DNA from: Nostocales cyanobacterium LEGE 12452 | Lineage (GTDB): Bacteria; Cyanobacteriota; Cyanobacteriia; Cyanobacteriales; Nostocaceae | Direction: 5' to 3' | Assembly (NCBI GenBank): GCA_015206945.1 | Contig: JADEXV010000070.1 | Coordinates: 1 to 32,527, forward strand | Length of the DNA stretch: 32,527 nt | Shown here: positions 8,027-16,606 of the stretch, in pieces | How positions within the stretch are numbered: position 1 is the stretch's first letter | How the letters are laid out: each line of letters starts with the position of its first letter | The notes under the pieces: model-generated | Databases searched by the model: none | What the model saw: only the letters and a program-made list of their open reading frames with translations | What the model was told of the DNA's origin: nothing | Position numbers and translations under genes: made by a program

Positions 8027-9439
8027 ATGTATACCGAAAATCTGACCACTAACAACCAAATTTTAGATACGACACCAGAGGTAACTGTGATCGTACCAGT
8101 GAGAGCTGCAAGTCAAGAAACCACTCACAACAAAACCAACCGAGCGCTTGAGTATCGGATGGAAAAATTTAATAACTTACGCTACCTGATGGTTGCAGGA
8201 CTTATTGCAGGGCTTGCCCTACACGGGTTAATCCGATATGGAGGTAGCTACAATATCGGCAGTCTCCTATTCGGTGAGAAAGCAGTAGCTCTAACAGTTC
8301 CATCGAAGTATTCAAATTTGAACACTTCGATAGATAAGACAAAACAAACCAAACAGCCACAGCCCGTCGCAACTAAATACGTCAACGGCGCACCTACTCC
8401 TGACTGGAGTAGTATCACGTTCAAAAATATGAAATTCGGCGGTGCTGGCAGCGTCGAATTCCCTAATATCAAAAACCCTGGTATGAAGGAGACACGCGCC
8501 TGGAGTACTGGACAAAGCCTTGCCGAAGTCATGGAACTGGGCGATTTTGAAGCAACTGAGTTCAATATTGAAGATTTTACGCTTGAAGATATCGCCAGCA
8601 TCACGGGAATTAACCTCAAAAATCTCAACCTGTCAGATTTTGAGACACTAGAGTGGCAAACACTCGAAGACCTCGCCGAAGCAATTCCCAAGCTTGAAGA
8701 TTCAGAAGTTGGAGCCATCCCACCAATTCAAGAACTAGTGACCAAAGTAACAGGCAGCACCGCAAGCTACCAAACTGTTGGTGAAGTGCTAGACAATTAT
8801 CCCGAACTGGGAGAAGTGGAACTTGGCAAGTATGTCAAACTCAATAAATATAAACTAACCAGCATCCCCGGTATTCAGGATGCACAGCTAAAGGACTTCA
8901 CTAACTGGCAAAACACAACAATTAGTAAGGTTCCGGGATTAGCTGATGTACCGTTTGATCAGTTCCCCAGTGTTCCCATCCCCGATGTTAGCTTTATCGG
9001 CAAAGTAGACTTACCCCTCGGTTCGCTTGAAAGTGGACGCTGGAAGTCAATAAGTGGTAGCTATCAAGCTGGGTTTAATGTCCCGTGCGAGAAAAAGTGT
9101 GGTCACATCGAAGTTTCGGGTAGCGATACCGTTACTGGCGCACAGTGGATGTCCGGCAAAGACCAAAACGTTAAAGGCGGATTCGGCATCTTGGGCAACC
9201 TCAACGGCGGCAAAGAACCTACAGGTCGTCACCCCTTTGGGAAATCATTTAAACAAGTCATCTGGGACATTAACGAAGCTGACGGCAGTATCACCACCGC
9301 GATGTTCTTCCGTATCTGCAAGCGGGGATGGGTTGACTTGGGCTGCTCGCCCTACTTCATTGGCCCAGTTCCCTTCTTCACCTACCGCGAGATAGACCCA
9401 ATTATCCTTGGTACACCTCTCACCGTACCGAAGAAGTAA
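8027..9439 (+). CDS. Unknown membrane-anchored protein of the conjugation cluster
   Basis: A 470-residue protein I do not recognise. It has a polar N-terminus, one membrane segment near residues 51-68 (YLMVAGLIAGLALHGLI), then an extracytoplasmic part. Residues about 165-330 contain repeated acidic/leucine units (LGDFEATEFNIEDF, LEDIASITGINLKNL, LSDFETLEWQTLEDL and more), resembling helical repeats. The last 130 residues are Gly- and Cys-rich with two Cys pairs (CEKKC, and C...C in RICKRGWVDLGC) that could form disulfides. It starts 6 bases after the VirB9-like gene and precedes the coupling protein, so it is probably part of the transfer machinery, perhaps a pilus or mating-contact component. 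Confidence 0.6.
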   Translation: MYTENLTTNNQILDTTPEVTVIVPVRAASQETTHNKTNRALEYRMEKFNNLRYLMVAGLIAGLALHGLIRYGGSYNIGSLLFGEKAVALTVPSKYSNLNTSIDKTKQTKQPQPVATKYVNGAPTPDWSSITFKNMKFGGAGSVEFPNIKNPGMKETRAWSTGQSLAEVMELGDFEATEFNIEDFTLEDIASITGINLKNLNLSDFETLEWQTLEDLAEAIPKLEDSEVGAIPPIQELVTKVTGSTASYQTVGEVLDNYPELGEVELGKYVKLNKYKLTSIPGIQDAQLKDFTNWQNTTISKVPGLADVPFDQFPSVPIPDVSFIGKVDLPLGSLESGRWKSISGSYQAGFNVPCEKKCGHIEVSGSDTVTGAQWMSGKDQNVKGGFGILGNLNGGKEPTGRHPFGKSFKQVIWDINEADGSITTAMFFRICKRGWVDLGCSPYFIGPVPFFTYREIDPIILGTPLTVPKK

Positions 9440-9522
9440 CAAGTAAAAAGGCAATCATAGAAGATTTTATCCTCTTGCTTTTAACTTTTGACTTGGAGAG
9501 GACACACCACACAAATAACGGA

Positions 9523-9554
9523 GAAATATGCAACTTCACTTAATTGCATATTTC
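9523..9554 (+). promoter_or_regulatory. Hairpin in front of the coupling-protein gene
   Basis: Perfect 11-bp arms GAAATATGCAA (9523-9533) and TTGCATATTTC (9544-9554) enclose a 10-nt loop, 36 bases before the start at 9590. It is preceded by CCAC (9507-9510) and AACG (9517-9520), a weak version of the leader layout seen in front of three genes near 25.0, 27.85 and 28.9 kb. It may be a terminator for the upstream operon or a leader element. Confidence 0.45.
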
Positions 9555-9589
9555 TTCGATTTCCTTATGCCAAATTAACACAGATTAAT

Positions 9590-11356
9590 ATGAATAATTA
9601 TCTGTTTGCAACTGCTAAAATTAAGACTGTTAGAGAAGTAAAAGCTGCTCATAAAAATAGCAATACTGACTTTAGTAAATATACAGATAAGCTCATGTCA
9701 CCTCAAGGTTTACTACTTGCAGGGGGAATTGGCTTAATGTTGCTTTTACAGCTTTTTAGTAATGGCAAAAAAGGCAAGCTTGCTACTAGCTATTGGGGCG
9801 GAGCAAAGGAAACTGCCCAAGCTAAGAAAAAAGCCTTGAAGCAAATCTTAGCTCCTAAGTGTGATAGTGCCAGTCTGTATATCGGAGTACATAGATACAA
9901 GGGTCAAAAATCACCCAAGGGGAGCGGGGGAGTACCAGTTTATGTACCCGATGTCCAACGCGGAACTGCTGTAATTGGCGCACCTGGTAGCGGTAAATCA
10001 TTCTCGGCTATCAACCCGATGATTTACTCAGCAATTGACCAAGGGTTTGGTATAGTACTATACGATTTTAAGTATGCCAGTCAAGCCAAAATCGCCAGTT
10101 ATGCCAAATCAAAAGGGTATGACGTACACATCTTCGCACCAGGATTCCCCGAATCGGAGGTATGTAACCCAATCGATTTTTTACGCGACAGTAGCGATGC
10201 TGAAACCGCACGGCAGTTAGCTACAGTAATTAACAAGAACTTCCGCCTGTTAGGTAATGCCTCTGAGGATGCATTCTTTGGCCCTGCGGGCGATCAGTTA
10301 ACGCAGGCTATCTTAATGTTAACCAAAGAGTTTGGCGATCGCGCTGATATTATGACGGCGGCGGCAATACTTTCCAGCGAGAAGATGGTCGAACGCTTGA
10401 TGGCAGCAGCACTAAACCCCTGGATTAAGATAGCTTTTGGTCAATTATTTAGTTCGGCTGGCTCTGAAAAAACCGTGGCGGGTATCGCTGGTAGCGCTTC
10501 ATTGATGTTCACCCGGTTCATGGCAAGGGGTACATTGGGATGCTTTGTCGGTAAAACAACCCTCCCCCTGGAGGTAAAACGCAAACAGATGATTATCTTC
10601 GGGTTAGACCGCGAACGCCGCGATGCCGTCAGCCCCCTGATGACCAGTATTCTTCACATGGTAGTTTCCCGCAGTATCGCCAAAAAACGCAAGGAAGATG
10701 GCCCATTAATAGTATGTCTTGACGAGTTGCCAAGTATCTTCCTTCCAGATTTATTTAAATGGCTTAACGAATCTCGTTCCGAAGGATTCTGCGGTATCCT
10801 GGGTTGGCAAAATATGGGTCAGCTTGAAAAGATTTATGGTAGGGAAATCTCTAAAGCCATCCTCGGTGCGTGCGGCACAAAATTTGTTTTTAATCCTGGT
10901 GAAGAAGAATCTGCACGATTATTTTCTGCATATTTAGGTGAAGAGGAAATTAAATATAAACAAAAATCTCGCTCAACTGGAGGGGGTAGGGCTAGCATAT
11001 CTATCAGCGAGCAAGAACGGACTCGGAAGCTGTTCGAGCCTGCCCAATTCCTTAAATTACCACCCGGTAAATGTCTACTTATTAACCCTGCTTACAGTAA
11101 TAAAAATGAGGGTTCAGTACCAATATTAAAAAATATCAAAATCCCGAAATATATTATCGGGATCGAACAAGAAAACGATACTAAATGGGATAAAGTCATT
11201 AAGGAGCTTGCTAGAAAAAGTACCCAAAAAAAGCCCACACAAGAAGATTTAGATTTGCGAGTCAAGGAAGTAGATCGGAAGTTTCCTATCCCACAAGCAC
11301 CCGTACAAGCAGGCAATGCACCGTTACCTGTTGATGCATACAAGAGCTTTTTCTAA
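9590..11356 (+). CDS. VirD4/TraG-type coupling ATPase
   Basis: A 588-residue protein that should recruit the DNA-relaxase complex to the secretion channel at the inner membrane. The ATG at 9590 is preferred to an in-frame TTG at 9488, whose extra 34 residues cross a perfect hairpin. There is one membrane segment at about residues 37-56 (SPQGLLLAGGIGLMLLLQLF). Walker A GAPGSGKS is at 9977-10000; Walker B is in 'LIVCLDELPSIF'. The 'NPAYSNKNEGSV' end and the 'GILGWQNMGQLEKIYG' segment are typical of TraG/VirD4 proteins. The normal two-helix N-terminus is reduced to one clear segment. It is distinct from the VirB4-like ATPase at the left edge. Confidence 0.85.
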   Translation: MNNYLFATAKIKTVREVKAAHKNSNTDFSKYTDKLMSPQGLLLAGGIGLMLLLQLFSNGKKGKLATSYWGGAKETAQAKKKALKQILAPKCDSASLYIGVHRYKGQKSPKGSGGVPVYVPDVQRGTAVIGAPGSGKSFSAINPMIYSAIDQGFGIVLYDFKYASQAKIASYAKSKGYDVHIFAPGFPESEVCNPIDFLRDSSDAETARQLATVINKNFRLLGNASEDAFFGPAGDQLTQAILMLTKEFGDRADIMTAAAILSSEKMVERLMAAALNPWIKIAFGQLFSSAGSEKTVAGIAGSASLMFTRFMARGTLGCFVGKTTLPLEVKRKQMIIFGLDRERRDAVSPLMTSILHMVVSRSIAKKRKEDGPLIVCLDELPSIFLPDLFKWLNESRSEGFCGILGWQNMGQLEKIYGREISKAILGACGTKFVFNPGEEESARLFSAYLGEEEIKYKQKSRSTGGGRASISISEQERTRKLFEPAQFLKLPPGKCLLINPAYSNKNEGSVPILKNIKIPKYIIGIEQENDTKWDKVIKELARKSTQKKPTQEDLDLRVKEVDRKFPIPQAPVQAGNAPLPVDAYKSFF

Positions 11357-11442
11357 AAACTTTAAGTTTGATAGTCAACTGGTTTTTGTAAAGCATAATC
11401 AGACTGTTAGAGTTGATAGATTATTTTCACCACAATTAATAT

Positions 11443-13698
11443 ATGTTTGACTCCAGACACACTCAAATTAATGAATCATATTTAAATACAGCCGATACTG
11501 CAATTAAAACAAGTCGGGAATTAAGTAAAACCCTCATCAATGCACTGACTAAGATAACTAAAGTAATTCTCGAAAAACTCAAAGAAGCTCAAGAAGCAAG
11601 TAAAATCGCAATTGAAGTTGGCAAAGACATTTACAATCTTGTACCTGATGAATCTACCCCTGGTGCATATAAATGGGAAAAAGTAAATTTAACCAACCAA
11701 AGTATAAAAAGTAATCAGGAAACTGATATTGTGTTAATGCCCGATCTATTAATAGAAGGTCAATACACAATAGAAACTGAACCTTTTACAGACTATCAAG
11801 CACAAAGAATTGCTGCCAGATTAGTAGAAGATGTACCCAATTTAAATAGTGATTATCAGCAAACAGGTGAGATCGCTCTGAAAATTACGGCTTATCTGGA
11901 GTCAGAGAGTTCAGAAAAACAAATCGTTATTTACGAACAAAATAGCGAAGGTAAATGTACAACTAATCTCGTCACTGAAATACTTACCCCAGATGAAATA
12001 ATAGATGTAGCAAGTGAACCCCTGATTAAGCTACTACCTCCATCTGCTGAAATTATTGAAAATTCTGAAGATACAAAAGAGTTATTATCTGATCATGAAA
12101 ATTTCACTGCTATAGAAGACAATCCACTGTTAGATGATAGTCATCTGACTATAAATAAGTTACTACAAGATAAAAACAGCGAAAACAGTTCGCCCATAAC
12201 TCAAGAAATAAACTCATCTGTTGAAATAGAAGCAGATGAGAGTTTTGAAGATGATGTGGTCAATAATCTTCAAGAAGAAATCGCACAGTTCAAAGAAACT
12301 CTTCAAATCAGAGAGATAGTTGTTAGTAACTACCAACCTCAAGATCAAACTGAAGGAGAGATAAACGAAAATGCAACTCGCAATCAGTTTTTTGCACAAG
12401 TGCCAGAGGAGCTAGAAACTAATAATCGAAACAAATATGCACCTGAATTTAGCTATCAAGAAGTAGCTAACTCCCAAGGTGTAGAGCCACCAGCGCAACA
12501 GTGGGCGCGTCAGGTTGAAGTACCTATCTATCAAATTAATAATAAACAAGCGCGGGAGGAACGCTACAACGGGGAAAATAAAGACATTGCTGAAACCGCG
12601 ATCGCAATGTTAAAAAAATACGGCACTCTTGAACAAGACGGGTCGCGTATTTACCGTAGCGATACATTTGTGATTCGCCAAGAGGGAGACACTGTTAGCA
12701 TTCATCGCCGCAGTGATGAACTCTTTGGGTGGGAAAACTCCTTGATAGATTTTAAACTCAACAAAAAAGAGGAACCCAAAATAACGAAAAAACCTACAGA
12801 GATGTTACCTGTTGAACGTCAGGAGTTTCTCATTGTGGCCGAGTACTTAGGCGACAATGGCAAGCTCCCTAACCTCAACAATGCCGATATCCGTGATGTA
12901 GCAAATAGCCTAGGAAGTCTTGCACCTGCTGGCACGATTAAAACTTTGGAAGTATTTAAACAAAACGAGATATTGCACACCCTTAATAATGTCCTCATCC
13001 AGGCTGATAAGGAAGAACTTACAGTAGGTGAATTTACCATCAAGCGTACTCGTGACCCCGAAAATAATCGAGCCAGCCTGCAATTATTTAAAACTACTGA
13101 AGAGAAAGGTACTCAGGAACTTGTCCGGTTTGACCTAACTAAAACCGAAGCCGGTATTACCAAAGAGGTCAGCAAGATGAACATCTCTGACTACGATATC
13201 AACCAAATTAAGTTTATTGCCCAAAATGCCAGCAAACTCAACTTGGAACAAATCTTTGGTAACGAACAATCTACACCTGCAACCGCACCCAAAGAACGAG
13301 TAATACAAGCAGCTGGTGATATACCTGTGAAAGTTCACCCATATATCGCTGAGGAATGGGCGAACATGGTCAAGCATGGTGGCCCTGACTGGGGAAAGGC
13401 AATGAACCAGGGTAATGAAGAGATTCTTCAGCGGATAAATGAGAATGACGGCAAGTTACCAATTGCCGACCAGAGGGAGATGTACTTCAAGATTTTAAAC
13501 CATAAGACAAATGAAGCTGAAAAGAAAGGAGAAACAGTCGTCGATTTTGTTCCCCTCAAAGACATTATGAGCGACTTACAACAATGGCGAGGAGAAGAAA
13601 TTCGGCAGCAATATACCCCAACTGAACACATACCCTCCCCTCAACGGCAAACTGTTGCGGCTGCACCTAAAAGCAAGTCGGGAGAGGTTGAATTGTAA
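11443..13698 (+). CDS. Unknown 751-residue acidic protein with an internal duplicated module
   Basis: I do not recognise this protein. Residues 1-65 are helical with a coiled-coil-like pattern; residues about 205-330 are very acidic and low complexity. Two similar modules follow, at about 383-468 (with DTFVIRQEGDTVSIHRR) and 505-595 (with GEFTIKRTRDPENNRASLQ). Each is a helix, then beta strands, then 'F(D/K)L' and a helix with 'D..I'. A similar strand pattern ends the FolD-like protein at 20147. Residues 610-751 are helical with 'EEWANMVKHGGPDWGKAM'. It lies 87 bases after the coupling protein and is the last gene of the conjugation block, so it could be a relaxosome or mobilisation accessory protein. 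No relaxase His triad was seen. Confidence 0.6.
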   Translation: MFDSRHTQINESYLNTADTAIKTSRELSKTLINALTKITKVILEKLKEAQEASKIAIEVGKDIYNLVPDESTPGAYKWEKVNLTNQSIKSNQETDIVLMPDLLIEGQYTIETEPFTDYQAQRIAARLVEDVPNLNSDYQQTGEIALKITAYLESESSEKQIVIYEQNSEGKCTTNLVTEILTPDEIIDVASEPLIKLLPPSAEIIENSEDTKELLSDHENFTAIEDNPLLDDSHLTINKLLQDKNSENSSPITQEINSSVEIEADESFEDDVVNNLQEEIAQFKETLQIREIVVSNYQPQDQTEGEINENATRNQFFAQVPEELETNNRNKYAPEFSYQEVANSQGVEPPAQQWARQVEVPIYQINNKQAREERYNGENKDIAETAIAMLKKYGTLEQDGSRIYRSDTFVIRQEGDTVSIHRRSDELFGWENSLIDFKLNKKEEPKITKKPTEMLPVERQEFLIVAEYLGDNGKLPNLNNADIRDVANSLGSLAPAGTIKTLEVFKQNEILHTLNNVLIQADKEELTVGEFTIKRTRDPENNRASLQLFKTTEEKGTQELVRFDLTKTEAGITKEVSKMNISDYDINQIKFIAQNASKLNLEQIFGNEQSTPATAPKERVIQAAGDIPVKVHPYIAEEWANMVKHGGPDWGKAMNQGNEEILQRINENDGKLPIADQREMYFKILNHKTNEAEKKGETVVDFVPLKDIMSDLQQWRGEEIRQQYTPTEHIPSPQRQTVAAAPKSKSGEVEL

Positions 13699-13904
13699 AC
13701 TAGCTATCACCAGGTTGTCTAGTACCAAGTTTGCAAATTCGCATTGACAATATAAAAACTTTGGTTGAGAAGTTATCCAATTTTGCACTAATTACGAAAT
13801 TTAAAAAGCTTACTTTATAAGCTGTTCACTGATTTTGAATGATTAGTCTCTTTACTTAAATCAGTAACCCGATTAAAACAAAAATTACTACGTAAAGCTC
13901 ACGC

Positions 13905-13924
13905 AGATACTCAATGTAGTATCT
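13905..13924 (+). promoter_or_regulatory. Leader hairpin before the gene at 13943
   Basis: Arms AGATACT (13905-13911) and AGTATCT (13918-13924) enclose a 6-nt loop, directly after ACGC (13901-13904), 19 bases before the GTG start. The layout recalls the leaders near 25.0, 27.85 and 28.9 kb, but the upstream AACCAC box is not clear here. The rest of the 244-base gap from 13699 is AT-rich, with a TTGACA at 13744 that lacks a convincing -10 partner. Confidence 0.35.
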
Positions 13925-13942
13925 CAAACAAAAAACTAAAAA

Positions 13943-14827
13943 GTGAGCTTAACATCGGAATTAAAAAATAGAAACTCACCTATCAGGAGATGGTTTGACT
14001 CTAGACTCAACAAGACAGTCATCAAGATGATTACTAACCATAACCAGCTATTAGAAAGTCAAGAAATTATTAGACCAGTTGATGGGGTAGATTTCCCAAT
14101 AGTAGGAAATGCGATCGCCAAAGCACTTGCCAAGTATTTAGGAAGCATCTATGAAGACCAAACATGGTTTACTAATTGTCTTGCTCAGGTTGGAGCAAAA
14201 GCTCTCAAAATAGAATATGCCTTCGATTATTCCATTACAAATTCAAATTCACTTGAAGAAGAAGCTCTAAAGTGTATGCTACTGGGTGCATTAGAAAATT
14301 ATGCTCGTAGCCGTAATATTCATGAGATTATTCAACCTTTTCTACAAGGAGAAAAATCCCTTCAGCTTGAAGCACAATACTTCAAAAAATGGCTTCCTAG
14401 TATCCAAGATACATCTCAAATCATCGGTATTGTACCCCGTACCTGGCAAACAGTAGCTAATCAAGTATGTGGGAATATTACCTGCAATGCTTCATACCCT
14501 TTAAGTCAATATCTTGGAGGTGCTGATTGCCAGATAATTGCTGGAAATACTCTCATCGATGTACGAACAACTGCTAAAAAGCGTCCCTTCTCTCTAGAAA
14601 ATTTTTACCAACAAATTAGTTACGTACTGCTTGATAGCAATGATACCTATAGTATCAATCAGCTGGTCTGGTTTTACAGCCGCCAACAGTCAGTATTCTT
14701 CTATCCTACTGACAAAATATTCCGCGACTTGCAAGCAACAAGAGAAGAATTTAAGAAAATGATTCTTGATAACTATCACACAAATAGGCTAGCAGAACAA
14801 AACAAGTGTTTATATCTTCCCCAGTAA
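13943..14827 (+). CDS. Unknown protein, possible PD-(D/E)XK-fold nuclease relative
   Basis: A 294-residue protein starting with GTG at 13943. The N-terminal 150 residues are helical. The core at about 190-255 reads GGADCQIIAGNTLIDVRTT, then 'FYQQISYVLLDSND' and 'WFYSRQQSVFFYP'. This resembles an uncharacterised family with 'GADxDLI..GTLIDIKTT...YQL.GY.LLD', whose D...D-x-K pattern suggests a restriction-endonuclease-like fold. Here Asp195 and Asp206 are present but the lysine of D-x-K is Arg208 (lysines follow at 212-213), so catalytic activity is doubtful. It is followed by a small coupled gene and then the DpdA-like gene. The fold is inference from the motif alone. Confidence 0.6.
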   Translation: MSLTSELKNRNSPIRRWFDSRLNKTVIKMITNHNQLLESQEIIRPVDGVDFPIVGNAIAKALAKYLGSIYEDQTWFTNCLAQVGAKALKIEYAFDYSITNSNSLEEEALKCMLLGALENYARSRNIHEIIQPFLQGEKSLQLEAQYFKKWLPSIQDTSQIIGIVPRTWQTVANQVCGNITCNASYPLSQYLGGADCQIIAGNTLIDVRTTAKKRPFSLENFYQQISYVLLDSNDTYSINQLVWFYSRQQSVFFYPTDKIFRDLQATREEFKKMILDNYHTNRLAEQNKCLYLPQ

Positions 14828-14837
14828 GGATAACAAT

Positions 14838-15038
14838 ATGATTCAAGACTTTCAATTCAATCCTAGCTTCAATATCCACTTCGATGGTATGAAGTATCAC
14901 GCCAAGACTAACTTTGATGATTCTTTTGAAACTGAAGCAGAAGAAATTCCAGCAAGTGATATTAGCACTCTTGCTACAAAAGTATCTAACCGTTGGCGGC
15001 AGTATCTTCTGCATATTGCAAATAAATACAGACAGTAA
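14838..15038 (+). CDS. Small acidic protein of unknown function
   Basis: A 66-residue protein. An AAGGA ribosome-binding site (14826-14830) overlaps the preceding stop codon and lies 7 bases before the ATG, one of the clearer sites in the window, so it is probably translated together with the gene at 13943. It has an acidic middle (DDSFETEAEEIP) and a basic helical end (NRWRQYLLHIANKYRQ). No family is recognised. It could be a partner or inhibitor of its neighbour. Confidence 0.55.
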   Translation: MIQDFQFNPSFNIHFDGMKYHAKTNFDDSFETEAEEIPASDISTLATKVSNRWRQYLLHIANKYRQ

Positions 15039-15044
15039 TCTACT

Positions 15045-15074
15045 AGTTAGCCCTTTCCAAGCAGAGGGTTAACT
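15045..15074 (+). terminator. Hairpin after the gene at 14838
   Basis: Arms AGTTAGCCCT (15045-15054) and AGGGTTAACT (15065-15074) pair over 10 bp with one G-U, around a 10-nt loop. No T run follows, so it may be a weak or Rho-like stop, or an mRNA end. Confidence 0.4.
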
Positions 15075-15111
15075 TAAAAAATTAAAATCAAGTTTTGCTC
15101 GTTTAAATACT

Positions 15112-16578
15112 ATGAAATTAGGTTTCTATCCAGTATTGGGTAAGAGCGATTTTGTTAGAAGCAAGGGTAAAAAAATCCCAATCTGGCAGTGGCTTGAGTA
15201 TCAGCCGGTGGGCTGGCTATACTCACTCGCAATCAAGGCAGAAATTGTTCCAGATAGTCCTATTATTCATGACTGTGGGGCATTTAACTACCGTGACCAA
15301 GATATCCCCATTCTAAACGGTAAATATGTTGATGCTTACTGGTCTATTCATAGATATCGAGAACGCTCAAAGGTCGGCGATATTATTGTTTGTCCCGACC
15401 ATTTACTTGTTGGAGAAAATATCAGGGAACGGCAAGAATACAACCTTAAACAAGCAGAAACATTTATCCAGCTTGCTAAAAGTTATCTTCCCAATAGGAT
15501 ACCCCTAGCAGTCATCCACGGGCAGTCTCTCAGTGAACGCCTCGAAGTAGCAAAATATTTTCTGGGACTGGGATACTACCATCTCGGCATCGGTGGGCTT
15601 GTTTCCCAGGCGAGAGAGTATTCAACTAACTTACACATTATCAAAACAATTACTCAAGTTGTGCGATCGCCGAAGGCGGGCGTTTCGCCATCGCTAATTG
15701 ACTCCGAAGGAGTATCGCCGAAGGCGGGCGTTTCGCCATCGCTAATTGACTCCGAAGGAGTATTGCCAAAGGCGAGTGCGATGCCTGCGCCGGGCGTAGC
15801 CATCGCACCATTGCACGAACCAAATGCTCACCTGCACGTTTTTGGATTATGCTCGCCCCGGTATGCCAAAGCTTTTATTCAGATGGGACTATCCTTTGAT
15901 GGTTCAACTTTTATCCGGGAAGGACTAGGCGGTGGGATGTTCGTCAGCCACGAGGAAAAATTAATTCGGATGCCAACCTACTGCGTGCCAAAGTGCAACT
16001 GTCATGTTTGTAGGGTTCTCAACCGACATAGGATTGACCCTCGGCTGACAAACAAAGGACGGACGCATACCATGGGAAGAATCGCCCACAACCTCAATCT
16101 GGTGATCAGCATCTACAGAAAGTTCACTCCCAAGGAAAAAATCTACCTGGTTGCAGGATGTGGCAAGCAGCTTACCTACCCTGCTGCCGCCAAAGACTTA
16201 TATTATTCCCAGCACTTTCAAGCGTGCCGTCGCTACGTAGAAGACCAAGACTCAAGATGGTATATCTTGTCACCATTACATCAAGTTATTAACCCAGAAG
16301 CAATCATCAAACCCTACGACAAATCCCCCTATTCCTTATCTCATCAAGAACGCATACTATGGGCACGACAAGTAGCAGAAAGCCTCATACAAGTTGCGTC
16401 CCCGGAAATAGAGTTTGTATTCTTGACGGGCAAGCTTTACAGACAGGAGGTAACGCCCATTTTAGAAGCAAAGGGATACGAAACAAAAGTACCAATGCAG
16501 CACCTAGCCATTGGACAGCAACTTGCCTGGATAAAGAAGGAATTGGAGCAAGAAAAACAGCTTGTTTTAGATATATAA
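15112..16578 (+). CDS. DpdA-like tRNA-guanine-transglycosylase-family protein with DUF6884-like C-terminus
   Basis: A 488-residue TGT-fold protein. Family members swap guanine for a 7-deazaguanine base in tRNA (Tgt) or in DNA (DpdA). All key TGT residues have counterparts: HDCGAF (Asp54, base), CPDH (Asp96), HGQS (Gln138), GIGGL (160-161), SFDGST (Asp263, nucleophile), the zinc ligands CNCHVC (Cys295/297/300) and AHNL (His326). Residues 340-475 form a second domain with 'VAGCGKQLTYPAAAKDLY' and 'SPLHQVINPEAIIKPYD', as in DUF6884. The anticodon-loop-binding features of true Tgt were not seen, and plasmid context favours a DNA-modifying DpdA-type role; this is inference. Residues 186-235 are an in-frame repeat insertion between core motifs, which may form a surface loop. 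No preQ0 biosynthesis gene is in the window. Confidence 0.75.
   Translation: MKLGFYPVLGKSDFVRSKGKKIPIWQWLEYQPVGWLYSLAIKAEIVPDSPIIHDCGAFNYRDQDIPILNGKYVDAYWSIHRYRERSKVGDIIVCPDHLLVGENIRERQEYNLKQAETFIQLAKSYLPNRIPLAVIHGQSLSERLEVAKYFLGLGYYHLGIGGLVSQAREYSTNLHIIKTITQVVRSPKAGVSPSLIDSEGVSPKAGVSPSLIDSEGVLPKASAMPAPGVAIAPLHEPNAHLHVFGLCSPRYAKAFIQMGLSFDGSTFIREGLGGGMFVSHEEKLIRMPTYCVPKCNCHVCRVLNRHRIDPRLTNKGRTHTMGRIAHNLNLVISIYRKFTPKEKIYLVAGCGKQLTYPAAAKDLYYSQHFQACRRYVEDQDSRWYILSPLHQVINPEAIIKPYDKSPYSLSHQERILWARQVAESLIQVASPEIEFVFLTGKLYRQEVTPILEAKGYETKVPMQHLAIGQQLAWIKKELEQEKQLVLDI
15667..15762 (+). repeat. Two in-frame 48-bp tandem repeats inside the DpdA-like gene
   Basis: Identical units occupy 15667-15714 and 15715-15762, each encoding SPKAGVSPSLIDSEGV. 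Each contains a small CGCC-GAA-GGCG hairpin and begins at a HIP1 site. The unit length is a multiple of three, so the frame is kept. The style matches Nostoc short repetitive sequences. Confidence 0.9.
15777..15807 (-). repeat. 31-bp dispersed repeat, copy 1 (in DpdA-like gene)
   Basis: TGCGATG and CATCGCA ends flank a GC-rich centre. The reverse complement matches 26634-26664 inside the helicase gene at 30 of 31 positions. It is read in frame here, as part of AMPAPGVAIA. Confidence 0.88.
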
Positions 16579-16606
16579 CCCAGCAGTAATAGCACCAAAA
16601 TAATTT

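Noticed and set aside
8248..8718. Long minus-strand open frame opposite the gene at 8027
   Set aside because: It lies entirely inside a convincing plus-strand gene, has Ser/Leu-rich shadow composition and no motif or ribosome-binding site.
13699..13942. Origin of transfer or replication in the 244-base gap
   Set aside because: Only one 7-bp hairpin and AT-rich sequence are seen; no iterons, no nic-like motif and no relaxase gene nearby.
15667..15807. CRISPR-like array
   Set aside because: The 48-bp units are directly joined with no unique spacers, and there are only two; no cas genes are nearby.
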